A DNA stretch of 64,000 nucleotides from Roseivirga sp. Its GTDB lineage: Bacteria > Bacteroidota > Bacteroidia > Cytophagales > Cyclobacteriaceae. Each line of letters opens with the position of its first letter. The first letter of the stretch is position 1. The notes beneath the pieces are model-generated. The model worked only from the letters and a program-made list of their open reading frames with translations, was not told where the DNA came from and did not search any database. Location of the stretch: assembly GCA_029262895.1 (NCBI GenBank), contig JAJCYM010000046.1, positions 1 to 64,000 on the forward strand, given 5' to 3'. Below are positions 44,201-52,281 of this stretch, piece after piece. Both the position numbers and the translations under genes were made by a program.

Positions 44201-46061
44201 TTCCTCAGCGGGCGAGTTAGGCGATGTAAATTGGTATAATCGAGGTACGGATCAAGGTTGTGCCATATTACGTTTAATCTTTGAGGATCAGATAGGGTGG
44301 ACAGCATCCTCTAACGCTGGGGATTTTAATGTGTTGACTCAGACCAAGCTCAATTTTCTGGCTGGTGAGTCAAATGTTTCGTTCCGAATTGTTTTTGGAG
44401 CACATACCAATATAAACTCGAACTCAGGGGACCCCTATGCGACTGATGGTTTTGCCATTGATGATTTTGAAATACTGGCAACTGAGCCGACTGCCGATTT
44501 TACATCAGATGAAACGATTGCTTTTCAAGGTGTCCCAATTCAATTTACCTATGCCTCCAATGGAGCGGATTCATTTCTATGGGATTTTGGAGACAACACT
44601 ACATCTACAGATGAAAATCCGGTACATGCTTATAATACATCAGGAGCATTCACGGTCCAATTGACCACGACCACCAATGGTCAGGATGCTGTAGAAACCA
44701 AAACGGATTTTATCAGAATCATCCCGACAAGAGCCCTACCCTATGTGCTTACCGATGGTGGAAATATGGAGGTTAATACGGAAGATTTTACTGCTTTTAA
44801 TAATGTAGGTACCCCGTTTGAGTTGGGAGTTTCAGCAATAACAGGTAAAGATGGAACGGCAAGTGGCAGCAATGCCTGGGTCACAGGTTTAGCAGCAGCT
44901 CAGTACGCTGATGATACCAGGGCAGCGCTTGTTTCGCCACTATTTGGCTTATCACAACAAGGCAAATTATATACCTTACAATTCAAGGCCAAATATTCCT
45001 TTGAAGATACCTGGGATGGTTTTATAGTGAGGTATACTACCGACAAAGGTCTGACATGGATTAAACTAAATGACAATGTGGAAGATGGGTGGTATAACAC
45101 AACCAGTAATGCACAGTCTATTTTTGGAGCTTCGGTACCTATGTTCAGTGGGAGTACCAATGGTGAATTTGAAACCTATACGGCTGATGTGACTTTCCTG
45201 TTTGGAGAAGATGTCGCCTTTCAGCTGCTATTTCTGACTGATCAAAATGCAGTTGATGTCGGTATGGCCGTAGATGATTTCGAGATTACTCTTGCTGATG
45301 CTCCGGCAACAGTGGCGGACTTCACCTTTACTACAGGTACTGGTTGCTCAGGGCAGTTCATTACATTCACTGATGCGTCCACTGGGGGTGTAGAAAGCTA
45401 TTCGTGGGACTTCGGTCAAAATGCAACTCCACAAACCGCCACAGGGCCAGGCCCGCATACCGTCACCTATATGGGCACAGGTACTAGCACAGTGAGCCTT
45501 GACATAGTCAGTGTTTTTGGACAACCAGATTCTGAGAGCAAGGCCAATATTATTAGCACTTCTGCAACACATACGCCTAGCTTTACAGAGGAAGACAATG
45601 GGACCAGCAACATAGCGCGATTGGTTGCCTCTGATGGGGATGCCTATCAATGGTATCTATTGGGCGAGGAAGTCGTTGGAGCTACTTCTCAAATTCTGTT
45701 GACCGAGGAAAGAGGGTCCTATACGGTTGACGTGACCGTTGGTGGTTGTACAGTGAGGACCGGCCCTCAGAGTATTATTGCTGCAACCGAGGCAGATGAT
45801 GCATTCCAAAAAGGTGTCACTATTTTCCCTAATCCTGTTCAGGACATTGTGAATGTGAAGGTTTCAAACGCTGATGTGGGTCAGCTACAAATTGTCTTCC
45901 ACAGCATTTCCGGGAAAATGATATCGAATACCTCTGTTCAAAAGTCGTCATTCGATGAGGAATACCAATTCGATTTGGGAACGTTGAAATCGGGAACTTA
46001 TCTGGTTGAAATAATCTCAGATAAGGGGCGGGCTGTGAAACGAGTTTTTAAAGAAAAGTAA
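41277..46061 (+). CDS. Giant T9SS-secreted protein with BNR-like propeller, PKD and MAM-like modules
   Basis: 1594 residues. An N-terminal hydrophobic segment (RLLVIFSVLIVATLLFF) serves as signal. Residues about 100-770 form a sortilin/BNR-like propeller with Asp-box-type repeats (SADGGATWN, STDGGTSWT, TIDGGETWT, SKDGGETWE, TTDGGTNWV). Then come PKD (WSWDFGDGNTST), a MAM/jelly-roll-like module, a second PKD (FLWDFGDNTTSTDENPVHAY), a second MAM-like module, a shortened third PKD (YSWDFGQNATP), and a T9SS type A sorting domain (about 1515-1594, starting FPNPVQDIVNV). The PKD-MAM unit looks duplicated. It is probably a surface adhesin or hydrolase-like protein; no catalytic residues can be pointed to. 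No partner gene is adjacent. Confidence 0.88.
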   Translation: MKQRLLVIFSVLIVATLLFFPTPEKKTSKKDSNLVGPYEMPPIEKVEVERQRDQPHLALQQEFEMFKDDKLGFTPTQRLVEAYEAMKDKFESEEREQSAIPGVQWVERGPNNVGGRTRTLMFDPNDPDSKKLWAGAVTGGLWYIDDITSDQDQWQLEDGIMTNLAISSMTYDPTNTQVFYVGTGMGFSGIVRGAGIWKSADGGATWNQLTSTVNSNFFFVQKVEVTPTGTVLAATTTGIHRSTDGGTSWTNVQAARQADIEIASNGTIYASRGVNSTGGIVKSTDDGLNWTNITPPNTGNAGRTELAVAPSDPNIVYAVADGAQPPADVEYFKKTIDGGETWTDVTIPIYTEQAGCAEGTSHFTRGQAFFDLILNVHPEDPDLVYAGGISTHRSKDGGETWELITYWANVPCAAFAHADVHDIQFNPNDFDMIVLGTDGGIDYSPDAGDATVTPSFDRRVRGYNTVLFYYGAMVNQAGSNAMLAGAQDNGTQRFTSIGMNSTISALGGDGTFCSIDPNNANNQLASFVFNTYDYSTDGGLTFTRIAQDQSSGRFINPTDIDWEAGILYSAAGSNELGRLSGLLGNPGNFTKIPVSISGQISAVRVSPYTANRIFVGIQDNTNGGKIFMIDDANLATPTVTEITGNLDSNRGSFLRSIDIGVSDDQVLITYGNFGSTSVYETTDGGTNWVDKEDNLPDIPVMWGLYNPQNRQQVLLATHLGVWSTNDITAGSPNWEPSNNGLASVRVDHLVYRPADETVAAATHGRGLFTSNVFASTVRADFKTDQIVGYVGVPVNFEDASLLPGDSWSWDFGDGNTSTNQNASNTYATPGTYDVTLSIANGADDELKVGYVTILPTLPTPYAAADGGDFESNPEHFTSAALLNGIDVWERGVPGNHLNQTNSGTNLWKTNLDADIGDFGFNHSSALYTPAFDMSNMNQDYTMSFNLSMESFFCNVPFALKVEYSVNGGSQWQRLGSSAGELGDVNWYNRGTDQGCAILRLIFEDQIGWTASSNAGDFNVLTQTKLNFLAGESNVSFRIVFGAHTNINSNSGDPYATDGFAIDDFEILATEPTADFTSDETIAFQGVPIQFTYASNGADSFLWDFGDNTTSTDENPVHAYNTSGAFTVQLTTTTNGQDAVETKTDFIRIIPTRALPYVLTDGGNMEVNTEDFTAFNNVGTPFELGVSAITGKDGTASGSNAWVTGLAAAQYADDTRAALVSPLFGLSQQGKLYTLQFKAKYSFEDTWDGFIVRYTTDKGLTWIKLNDNVEDGWYNTTSNAQSIFGASVPMFSGSTNGEFETYTADVTFLFGEDVAFQLLFLTDQNAVDVGMAVDDFEITLADAPATVADFTFTTGTGCSGQFITFTDASTGGVESYSWDFGQNATPQTATGPGPHTVTYMGTGTSTVSLDIVSVFGQPDSESKANIISTSATHTPSFTEEDNGTSNIARLVASDGDAYQWYLLGEEVVGATSQILLTEERGSYTVDVTVGGCTVRTGPQSIIAATEADDAFQKGVTIFPNPVQDIVNVKVSNADVGQLQIVFHSISGKMISNTSVQKSSFDEEYQFDLGTLKSGTYLVEIISDKGRAVKRVFKEK

Positions 46062-46279
46062 AGTAGGGTAACCTCAAAACGGAGATATCGATAAGCCCCT
46101 GCGAATCCAATCGAATTGCTTAATGCACTTCGGCACGACTTGTGCACGTGAATTGCTTGTTGAGAAATGATTAGTCAAGGATTAATTCAATTAGGCAAAC
46201 CGTCTAAACGACTCCTGCACATTGGAGGTAGCTATAGAAGGTTCGCAAAGTATCAGTGGAATCATTAAAGAATAATTAC

Positions 46280-46720
46280 ATGAGACAGATGATAACCTTT
46301 GTACCGAAATATGTGGTTTTTGCAGTTATTTTAAGCCTATTCGCAAGTGCCTGTGCATCCAGTAAAAAGAACTCCGACAATCAATCTGAGGACATTTACA
46401 AACAGCTGGCCGAGGAAAAATACCAAGACAATATTGAGTATTCTCGAAGCCCAAATGGCGGCTTTATGTTGGTCATAAAGGACATCAAAGGCACCTCTCA
46501 ACAACCAAGAAATGACCTGCGATTTTTTGTCTATGACCTTAAGAATCAAAAAATAACTTTCGAATTGAGGGTAGGCATGGGCGTTGTTAAGTGGATGGAT
46601 GAAAACCATTTGGAAGTTTTTCGGACACCAACTGTTGTGCGCGAAGGTTATGAAAGGGATGACTTTATCACAGTCTACAATGCTCTGGATGGCTCTTCAA
46701 GACCTAAAAAAGCCAAATAG
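46280..46720 (+). CDS. Small lipoprotein, unknown function
   Basis: About 146 residues from ATG 46280 (a GTG at 46256 would add 8 residues). The signal (VVFAVILSLFASAC) ends in a lipobox with Cys. The mature part starts ASSKKNSDNQ, is hydrophilic, and then beta-rich (FMLVIKDIKGTS, KITFELRVGMGVVKWMDENH). No family recognised. It is convergent with mnmD, 5 bases apart, and follows the giant T9SS cargo gene after a 218-base spacer in which I see nothing else. Confidence 0.75.
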   Translation: MRQMITFVPKYVVFAVILSLFASACASSKKNSDNQSEDIYKQLAEEKYQDNIEYSRSPNGGFMLVIKDIKGTSQQPRNDLRFFVYDLKNQKITFELRVGMGVVKWMDENHLEVFRTPTVVREGYERDDFITVYNALDGSSRPKKAK

Positions 46721-46725
46721 TCGGA

Positions 46726-47406
46726 TCAGACCTTCATAGCTCTGACCATTTCTTTCTTCCCAGGAGGCCCGTCAAGTGTTTCTACTTTAAAACCCAGCGC
46801 ACTCAGGTCCCTTTTGAATTGACCTCTGGCACAATAGGTCACCAGAATAGCATTGGAGTTCATCATGTCTCTCACTTTGCCTAGAACCTCAGGCTCCCAC
46901 ATTTCAGCCTGTTTACTCGGGGCAAATGCATCAAAGTAAATCAGGTCATAACCATTTAAGGAATCAAAATCTTGCAATGCAACTTTAGATTTGTGCAGGG
47001 AAAACCTGTTGGTCATTTCCACACTTTCTTCCCAGAGTGAATTGTGCATCTCGGCAAACATATTCTCAAAACCAGCCAAAATCGGATTATCGCAAAAGTT
47101 AAGTTCAGAAAAAATCTCAGTCGTCAAAGGAAAAGGTTCGAGCGTAGTATAATGAATTGTAACATTAAGATCAGAAGCCTCTTTCAAACTCAGCAGGGCA
47201 TTCAGGCCAGTACCAAAGCCTACCTCAAGAATTCTGACATCTACAGGTTTGTGTAACCCACAATAGTGCTGAAGACCTTCTTTGATAAATACATGCTGAG
47301 ACTCAGTAATCGCGCCATGGGTGGAGTGATAAGTTTCGTTCATGGATGGAACGAACAAGGAGTTTGATCCATCCTCTGTGGTAATGATTCTAATCTCGTG
47401 GTCCAC
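46726..47406 (-). CDS. mnmD: tRNA (mnm5s2U34) methyltransferase, MnmD type
   Basis: Stand-alone methyltransferase equivalent to the N-terminal domain of MnmC. It finishes mnm5 modification of wobble uridine in tRNA. The SAM motif is ILEVGFGTGLNALL, the catalytic-type segment is IYFDAFAPSKQAEMW, and YCARGQFKRDL and GPPGKKEMVRA close the domain. 226 residues, without the oxidase domain. The start is GTG, sharing its last G with the TAG stop of ispF (TAGTG), so it is translationally coupled. Transcribed after the M16 peptidase and ispF. Confidence 0.9.
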   Translation of the reverse strand: MDHEIRIITTEDGSNSLFVPSMNETYHSTHGAITESQHVFIKEGLQHYCGLHKPVDVRILEVGFGTGLNALLSLKEASDLNVTIHYTTLEPFPLTTEIFSELNFCDNPILAGFENMFAEMHNSLWEESVEMTNRFSLHKSKVALQDFDSLNGYDLIYFDAFAPSKQAEMWEPEVLGKVRDMMNSNAILVTYCARGQFKRDLSALGFKVETLDGPPGKKEMVRAMKV

Positions 47407-47885
47407 TATACTTTCTGGATCAAAACGGTGGCATAGGCGGCAACGCCTTCTTCCTTACCCACAAAACCTAAACGCTCAGTCGTTGTGGCCTTAATAGATA
47501 TGTCATCTTCTTCTATGCCCATTACCTGAGAAAGGCAAGCTTTCATTTGGGGTATATATGGGTTTACCTTTGGCTGCTGCAAGCAAATGGTTGAATCAAT
47601 ATTGCCAATTTCATAGCCCTTGTCCTTAACCAACCCAAGAACACGCTCCAACAAAATCTTGCTGTCAATTCCTTTGAACGCAGGGTCTGTGTCTGAAAAA
47701 TGGAAGCCTATATCACGAAGGTTGGCAGCTCCAAGCAAGGCATCGCAGATGACATGGATTAGTACATCCGCATCTGAATGACCCACCGCCCCAGCACTGT
47801 GTTCAATTTTAATTCCGCCAAGCCAAAACTCAGCGTCTTGCTCCAATTTGTGAACATCATATCCAAATCCTACTCTGATCTTCAT
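47406..47885 (-). CDS. ispF: 2-C-methyl-D-erythritol 2,4-cyclodiphosphate synthase IspF
   Basis: Trimeric zinc enzyme of the MEP isoprenoid pathway. Metal and active-site motifs are GYDVHKL, GHSDADVLIHVICDALLGA and DIGFHFSD; the C-terminal IKATTTERLGFVG is the signature. 159 residues is exact family size. It overlaps the upstream M16 peptidase gene by 4 bases (ATGA) and the downstream mnmD by one base, so all three form a tight operon. Confidence 0.97.
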   Translation of the reverse strand: MKIRVGFGYDVHKLEQDAEFWLGGIKIEHSAGAVGHSDADVLIHVICDALLGAANLRDIGFHFSDTDPAFKGIDSKILLERVLGLVKDKGYEIGNIDSTICLQQPKVNPYIPQMKACLSQVMGIEEDDISIKATTTERLGFVGKEEGVAAYATVLIQKV

Positions 47886-49123
47886 GCCGATTCTGATTTA
47901 TAATAAAGTACTGAAGCATTATCTCTTGACAAAATTCGTTTTGACATTTCACTTACCTGACTTGCAGTCACCTTCTGAATTAATTCAGGTTCTTTGTTTA
48001 TATAATCCGGGTCTCCGTTCACTGCTGCATAGGCCAAATTCATGGCTCTGCTCAATACTTCGGTCTCCGAGAAAACCAGCGTTGATTCAGCCTTGTTTTT
48101 CACCTTGGTCAATTCTTCCACTTCAAATCCATTCCGGATAAAATTATCAATCACAGACCAAACCCGTTCTTCTGCCGATTCCAAACTAACTCCCTGTACC
48201 AATTTCGCACTGATCACTAGCAATCCCGGATCAGTTGAGCCTAAAACATAGGCGTCTATAGTATTAAAAATACGCTCTTTATTTACCAATTGCTCGTACA
48301 GTCTGGACGATTTACCCCTTCCCAACATGTCACCCATCAAATCTACAGCAAGATAGTTCTTATCAAACCGACCAGGCATATGAAAAGCCATATAGAGCGC
48401 ATCGACCGGTACTTTGGCTGATGTTTCCAGAAACCTTCTTTGGTTTTGTTTTGGCTCTTTAGGCAGGTCACGCAGATAAGGTTCACCTGCAGGGATTGGT
48501 GCAAACCACTTCTCCGATAGCTCCTTTACCTGATCCAATGTAACATCACCGGCCACCACCATCACGGCATTATTGGGGGTATAGAATTTTTTAAAGAACG
48601 CTTTAACATCAGACATCTGGGCATCTTCTATATGAGCTATCTCTTTGCCGATGGTTGGCCACAGATACGGATGTTGTTCATAGGCTAAAGGCCTCAACTT
48701 CATCCACACATCCCCGTAAGGTTGATCAAGATAACGCTGCTTAAACTCTTCTATAACTACTTTTTGCTGCACGTCCAGCACCTTTGGGTCAAACGACAGA
48801 CTCAGCATCCGATCAGATTCCAACCAGAAAGCGGTTTCTATATTCACCGAAGGCACTGTGATATAATAGTTGGTAATATCCGGGCTTGTAAATGCATTGT
48901 TATCACCACCCACTTGTTGAAGCGGCTCGTCATAGCTGGGAATGTTAACAGAGCCTCCAAACATCAGATGCTCAAACAAGTGAGCAAACCCAGTTTGATC
49001 AGGCGTTTCATCTCTCGAGCCGACATCATAAAGAATATTCATTACGGCAGTGGGTGCCGAATGGTCCTCATGCACATATACCCTTAGACCATTATTGAGA
49101 GTGAAGCTTTGATAGTTTATCAT
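47882..49123 (-). CDS. M16 family zinc metallopeptidase
   Basis: Pitrilysin-type peptidase of 413 residues. The inverted zinc motif is HLFEH in GFAHLFEHLMFGG, and the distal zinc-binding glutamate is probably in VVIEEFKQRYLDQPYG. The C-terminal M16_C-like domain spans about 180-370 (MVVAGDVTLDQV; MGDMLGRGKSSRLYE). There is no clear signal peptide, so it is likely cytoplasmic. It is the first gene of the operon with ispF and mnmD and is divergent from the E1 dehydrogenase gene, 95 bases apart. Confidence 0.92.
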   Translation of the reverse strand: MINYQSFTLNNGLRVYVHEDHSAPTAVMNILYDVGSRDETPDQTGFAHLFEHLMFGGSVNIPSYDEPLQQVGGDNNAFTSPDITNYYITVPSVNIETAFWLESDRMLSLSFDPKVLDVQQKVVIEEFKQRYLDQPYGDVWMKLRPLAYEQHPYLWPTIGKEIAHIEDAQMSDVKAFFKKFYTPNNAVMVVAGDVTLDQVKELSEKWFAPIPAGEPYLRDLPKEPKQNQRRFLETSAKVPVDALYMAFHMPGRFDKNYLAVDLMGDMLGRGKSSRLYEQLVNKERIFNTIDAYVLGSTDPGLLVISAKLVQGVSLESAEERVWSVIDNFIRNGFEVEELTKVKNKAESTLVFSETEVLSRAMNLAYAAVNGDPDYINKEPELIQKVTASQVSEMSKRILSRDNASVLYYKSESA

Positions 49124-49168
49124 TCAGTAGTTGTAGGGAGGCAAAAATAAAAATTATGCCCATTAATT

Positions 49169-49197
49169 TTTGCAGTTTGCCCATTACATTAATTTTG
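49169..49197 (+). promoter_or_regulatory. Promoter of the fused E1 dehydrogenase gene
   Basis: TTTG (49169-49172), a 17-base spacer, then TAATTTTG (49190-49197), a full match to the Bacteroidota -33/-7 pattern. The start codon lies 21 bases after the -7 element, so the leader is short. Confidence 0.75.
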
Positions 49198-49218
49198 TGG
49201 CCTTTACATTGAAGACAT

Positions 49219-51198
49219 ATGCGATTTAAGCGAGATTCTTATTCTGATCAACAGTTGGTTGATTTGTATCAGCAAATTTTGAAGCCAAGGCTGATAGAAG
49301 AAAAAATGTTGATCCTACTACGACAGGGCAAAATCAGCAAATGGTTTTCAGGAATAGGGCAAGAAGGCATTTCGGTCGGAGCCGTTGAAGCGTTGGCTTC
49401 AGACGAATACATTCTCCCAATGCACAGAAATCTCGGGGTTTTTACAGGAAGAAACGTTCCCTTTGAGAGGCTCTTCGCACAGTTTCAAGGTAAACTTAGT
49501 GGTTTCACAAAGGGCCGAGATCGCTCGTTTCACTTCGGAACGAAAGAACATCACATTGTTGGGATGATCTCTCACCTAGGTCCGCAAATGGCCTTGGCCG
49601 ATGGCATAGCACTGGCCAATAAGCTTCGTGAAGACAAAAAAGCTACACTGGTTTTTACAGGTGACGGAGCAAGTTCTCAAGGAGATTTTCATGAGGCCTT
49701 GAACGTAGCAGCAGTCTGGGGTTTACCCGTAATCTTTGTCATAGAGAACAATGGCTATGGCTTATCGACTCCAAGTAACGAGCAATTCAAATTCAAAAAC
49801 TTCACTGACAAAGGACCAGGATACGGCATTAAGGCGGTGCGTGTTGATGGTAACAACCTGCTGGAGGTGCACAGTACCATTTCCGACTTGGCTAAAGAAA
49901 TTCGAAAGAAGCCAGAACCTGTGATTGTTGAGGCGATGACCTTTAGAATGAGAGGGCATGAAGAAGCCAGTGGAACAAAATATGTGCCGCAGGAGCTTTT
50001 TGAAAAATGGGGTAAGAAAGACCCGGTAGACAACTATGAAAAGTTTCTGCTCAAGGAAAAAGTACTGGATAAGGCCAAGATAGATTCGATTAAAAATGGC
50101 ATCAAGGCCGATATAGATGCAGGGCTTAAAATCGCTTTTGCTGAAGAGAAGCCAGGAGCCTCTACTACTCAGGAACTTGCCGACCTTTTTAAGCCTTATG
50201 AGCAAAAGATACACCAGCCCAAAACAGACAGTCTTTCCGAAAAGAGACTCGTAGATGCCATTTCGGATTCTCTAAGACAGAGTATGGAAGAATACGCCAA
50301 CCTGGTAATCATGGGGCAGGACGTGGCAGAATATGGTGGTGTTTTTAAGATTACTGAAGGTTTCATTGAGCTATTCGGGAAAGAAAGAGTGAGAAACACA
50401 CCCCTCTGTGAATCTGCAATTATTGGCACTGGGATGGGACTCTCTATCAACAATTACAAAGCCGTAATAGAAATGCAATTTGCGGATTTTGTGACCTGCG
50501 GCTTCAATCAAATAGTAAATAACCTGGCCAAAAGCCATTATCGCTGGGGACAAAATGCTGATGTGGTCGTAAGGATGCCAACAGGTGCAGGTGTAGGAGC
50601 CGGACCGTTCCACTCCCAATCAAACGAAGCCTGGTTTTTCCATACCCCAGGCTTAAAAATTCTTTACCCTTCCAACCCAAGAGATGCCAAGGGTCTATTG
50701 AATGCAGCCATTGAAGACCCAAATCCTTATCTCTTCTTTGAACATAAATATTTGTACCGCTCGCTGTCTGAAGTGATCCCTGATGATTACTATACGACCG
50801 AAGTAGGAAAGGCTGCTTTGGTAAGCGAGGGAGAGGACATTTCCATCATTACCTATGGCATGGGTGTACATTGGGCCAAAGAGATAATGGCTGAACATGA
50901 TCATATTCAAGCCGACATCCTGGACCTCAGAACACTGCTCCCTTGGGACAAGGAGGCTGTAGAAGCAACGGTTAAAAAAACCAATAAGGTTATTGTACTA
51001 CATGAGGACACTATGACCGGAGGTATTGGTGCCGAAATTGCCGCATGGATAAGTGAACATTGTTTTGAATTCCTGGATGCACCTGTAATTAGAGAAGCCA
51101 GCCTGGATACTCCCGTCCCATTCAGCACTGCTTTGGAGGAGAACTTTCTTCCGAAAAAGCGTCTTGCCGACAAAGTCCGTGAACTTTTGGCCTACTAA
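49219..51198 (+). CDS. Fused E1 alpha/beta 2-oxoacid dehydrogenase (branched-chain type)
   Basis: Thiamine-diphosphate-dependent E1 of a 2-oxoacid dehydrogenase complex, with both subunits in one 659-residue chain. The alpha part (about 1-320) contains the ThDP motif GDGASSQGDFHEALN ending in IENN, and MHRNLGVF. The beta part (about 335-659) contains GQDVAEYGGVFKITEG, TPLCESAIIGTGMG and RMPTGAGVGAGPFHSQ. The closest type is 2-oxoisovalerate dehydrogenase, supplying branched-chain acyl-CoA for iso-fatty acids typical of the phylum. E2 and E3 genes are not adjacent. Transcribed from a clear promoter at 49169. Confidence 0.93.
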   Translation: MRFKRDSYSDQQLVDLYQQILKPRLIEEKMLILLRQGKISKWFSGIGQEGISVGAVEALASDEYILPMHRNLGVFTGRNVPFERLFAQFQGKLSGFTKGRDRSFHFGTKEHHIVGMISHLGPQMALADGIALANKLREDKKATLVFTGDGASSQGDFHEALNVAAVWGLPVIFVIENNGYGLSTPSNEQFKFKNFTDKGPGYGIKAVRVDGNNLLEVHSTISDLAKEIRKKPEPVIVEAMTFRMRGHEEASGTKYVPQELFEKWGKKDPVDNYEKFLLKEKVLDKAKIDSIKNGIKADIDAGLKIAFAEEKPGASTTQELADLFKPYEQKIHQPKTDSLSEKRLVDAISDSLRQSMEEYANLVIMGQDVAEYGGVFKITEGFIELFGKERVRNTPLCESAIIGTGMGLSINNYKAVIEMQFADFVTCGFNQIVNNLAKSHYRWGQNADVVVRMPTGAGVGAGPFHSQSNEAWFFHTPGLKILYPSNPRDAKGLLNAAIEDPNPYLFFEHKYLYRSLSEVIPDDYYTTEVGKAALVSEGEDISIITYGMGVHWAKEIMAEHDHIQADILDLRTLLPWDKEAVEATVKKTNKVIVLHEDTMTGGIGAEIAAWISEHCFEFLDAPVIREASLDTPVPFSTALEENFLPKKRLADKVRELLAY

Positions 51199-51227
51199 AG
51201 CACTTAATGTAGCTTATTGTTAAACTC

Positions 51228-51596
51228 ATGTTCTGGAAAAATAAGAAAGAAGTTGCTGAGGTTGAATGGTTTAAGCTGACAGATGTTGCCCAGCTTGATG
51301 AGATCGTAGCAGAAAGTCGTTCCAAGACCGTCCTGATATACAAGCATAGTACGAGATGCGGTATTAGCAGCATGGCCTTTGATAGACTTACAAGAGGTTG
51401 GGAGGCAGAATATGAAGACCGGATTAAGCCATATTATCTGGATCTTATTGCCTATCGAGAATTGTCAAATGAAGTTGCAAAACGCTTCGGTGTTTATCAT
51501 CAATCACCTCAGGTCATCTTGGTTAAAAACGGAATGGCCATATATGATAATTCACACATGGCCATTTCCTTTGGTATATTAAAAGAGCAACTCTAG
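51228..51596 (+). CDS. ytxJ: Bacillithiol-system redox-active protein YtxJ (monothiol bacilliredoxin)
   Basis: 122-residue thioredoxin-fold protein. The single-cysteine active site is KHSTRCGISSMA, and the cis-Pro region is HQSPQVILVKNG. YtxJ proteins are thought to remove bacillithiol from mixed disulfides. It supports the bacillithiol assignment made from bshC. It lies 29 bases after the E1 gene and ends in a 4-base overlap with the convergent gene. Confidence 0.92.
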   Translation: MFWKNKKEVAEVEWFKLTDVAQLDEIVAESRSKTVLIYKHSTRCGISSMAFDRLTRGWEAEYEDRIKPYYLDLIAYRELSNEVAKRFGVYHQSPQVILVKNGMAIYDNSHMAISFGILKEQL

Positions 51597-52114
51597 AAAA
51601 CTACCCAGCATCCCGGAATCCAAATCCTTATTCCACCTCTTCTGGAATAATGCCCCTGAACCCAGCGATGGTGGTTTTGGCGAGCTTGCCAAGAGCCATC
51701 TATCCAGACCTCTCTGTCAAGTCTTCTACTGTACTTCCAATGTCCTGCAACCCAAATATGTCGCAGGCTTGGTCTGTACGGCTTTCCATAGCGCTGATAT
51801 CTTTGAAAGTCCCTTGAAGAGCCATATCTGTAATATGATCCTCCACGATAACCGTCATAACTTACGTAGCTGCGATTAACGACCTTCACTTTTCTATTAC
51901 CGTTCTGTCCCCGATTATATCCGCTCTTTCCACGGTCGCTTCCACTCCGGCCCCTGTCATATCTACTCTTCCCACGATTGGGTTTATCCCTTGTCTCCTT
52001 GCGATAATCACCCCTATCATTCCTTTGCCCCTGTCTTCCCCGCTGAGCCATCAAAGCATCCGTGCTCAACATCAGGATTGACAGTATTCCTATGATTAGT
52101 ATATTTCTTTTCAT
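51593..52114 (-). CDS. Basic exported protein with WxxGxW repeats
   Basis: 173 residues with a signal peptide (ends DALMAQ). A low-complexity region rich in Arg, Gly, Asn and Ser (about 24-80) precedes four WxxGxW/Y repeats (WVAGHW, WIDGSW, WVQGHY, WIPGCW), as in the YXWGXW repeat family. Strongly basic, likely periplasmic and bound to an acidic polymer, but the function is unknown. Overlaps the convergent ytxJ gene by 4 bases. Confidence 0.75.
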   Translation of the reverse strand: MKRNILIIGILSILMLSTDALMAQRGRQGQRNDRGDYRKETRDKPNRGKSRYDRGRSGSDRGKSGYNRGQNGNRKVKVVNRSYVSYDGYRGGSYYRYGSSRDFQRYQRYGKPYRPSLRHIWVAGHWKYSRRLDREVWIDGSWQARQNHHRWVQGHYSRRGGIRIWIPGCWVVF

Positions 52115-52220
52115 AACCCTGATATTTAAGTTTAAAATTTGTTCAAGGTCCGGACCATTTAATCAATGCATTGACACTCCACTTTCCATTACCGTGCCAG
52201 AAATAAAATGCTCTACATAG

Positions 52221-52246
52221 AAAAAGGCATCTTACGATGCCTTTTT
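52221..52246 (-). terminator. Bidirectional-type terminator hairpin
   Basis: GGCATC-TTAC-GATGCC with five A before and five T after (52221-52246). It lies 36 bases after the last stop codon of the interrupted gene at 52282-53010 and is placed to end its minus-strand transcript. Confidence 0.8.
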
Positions 52247-52281
52247 CCTTTTTACTTAATTGGTTTTGAATGAGTTAGAAA

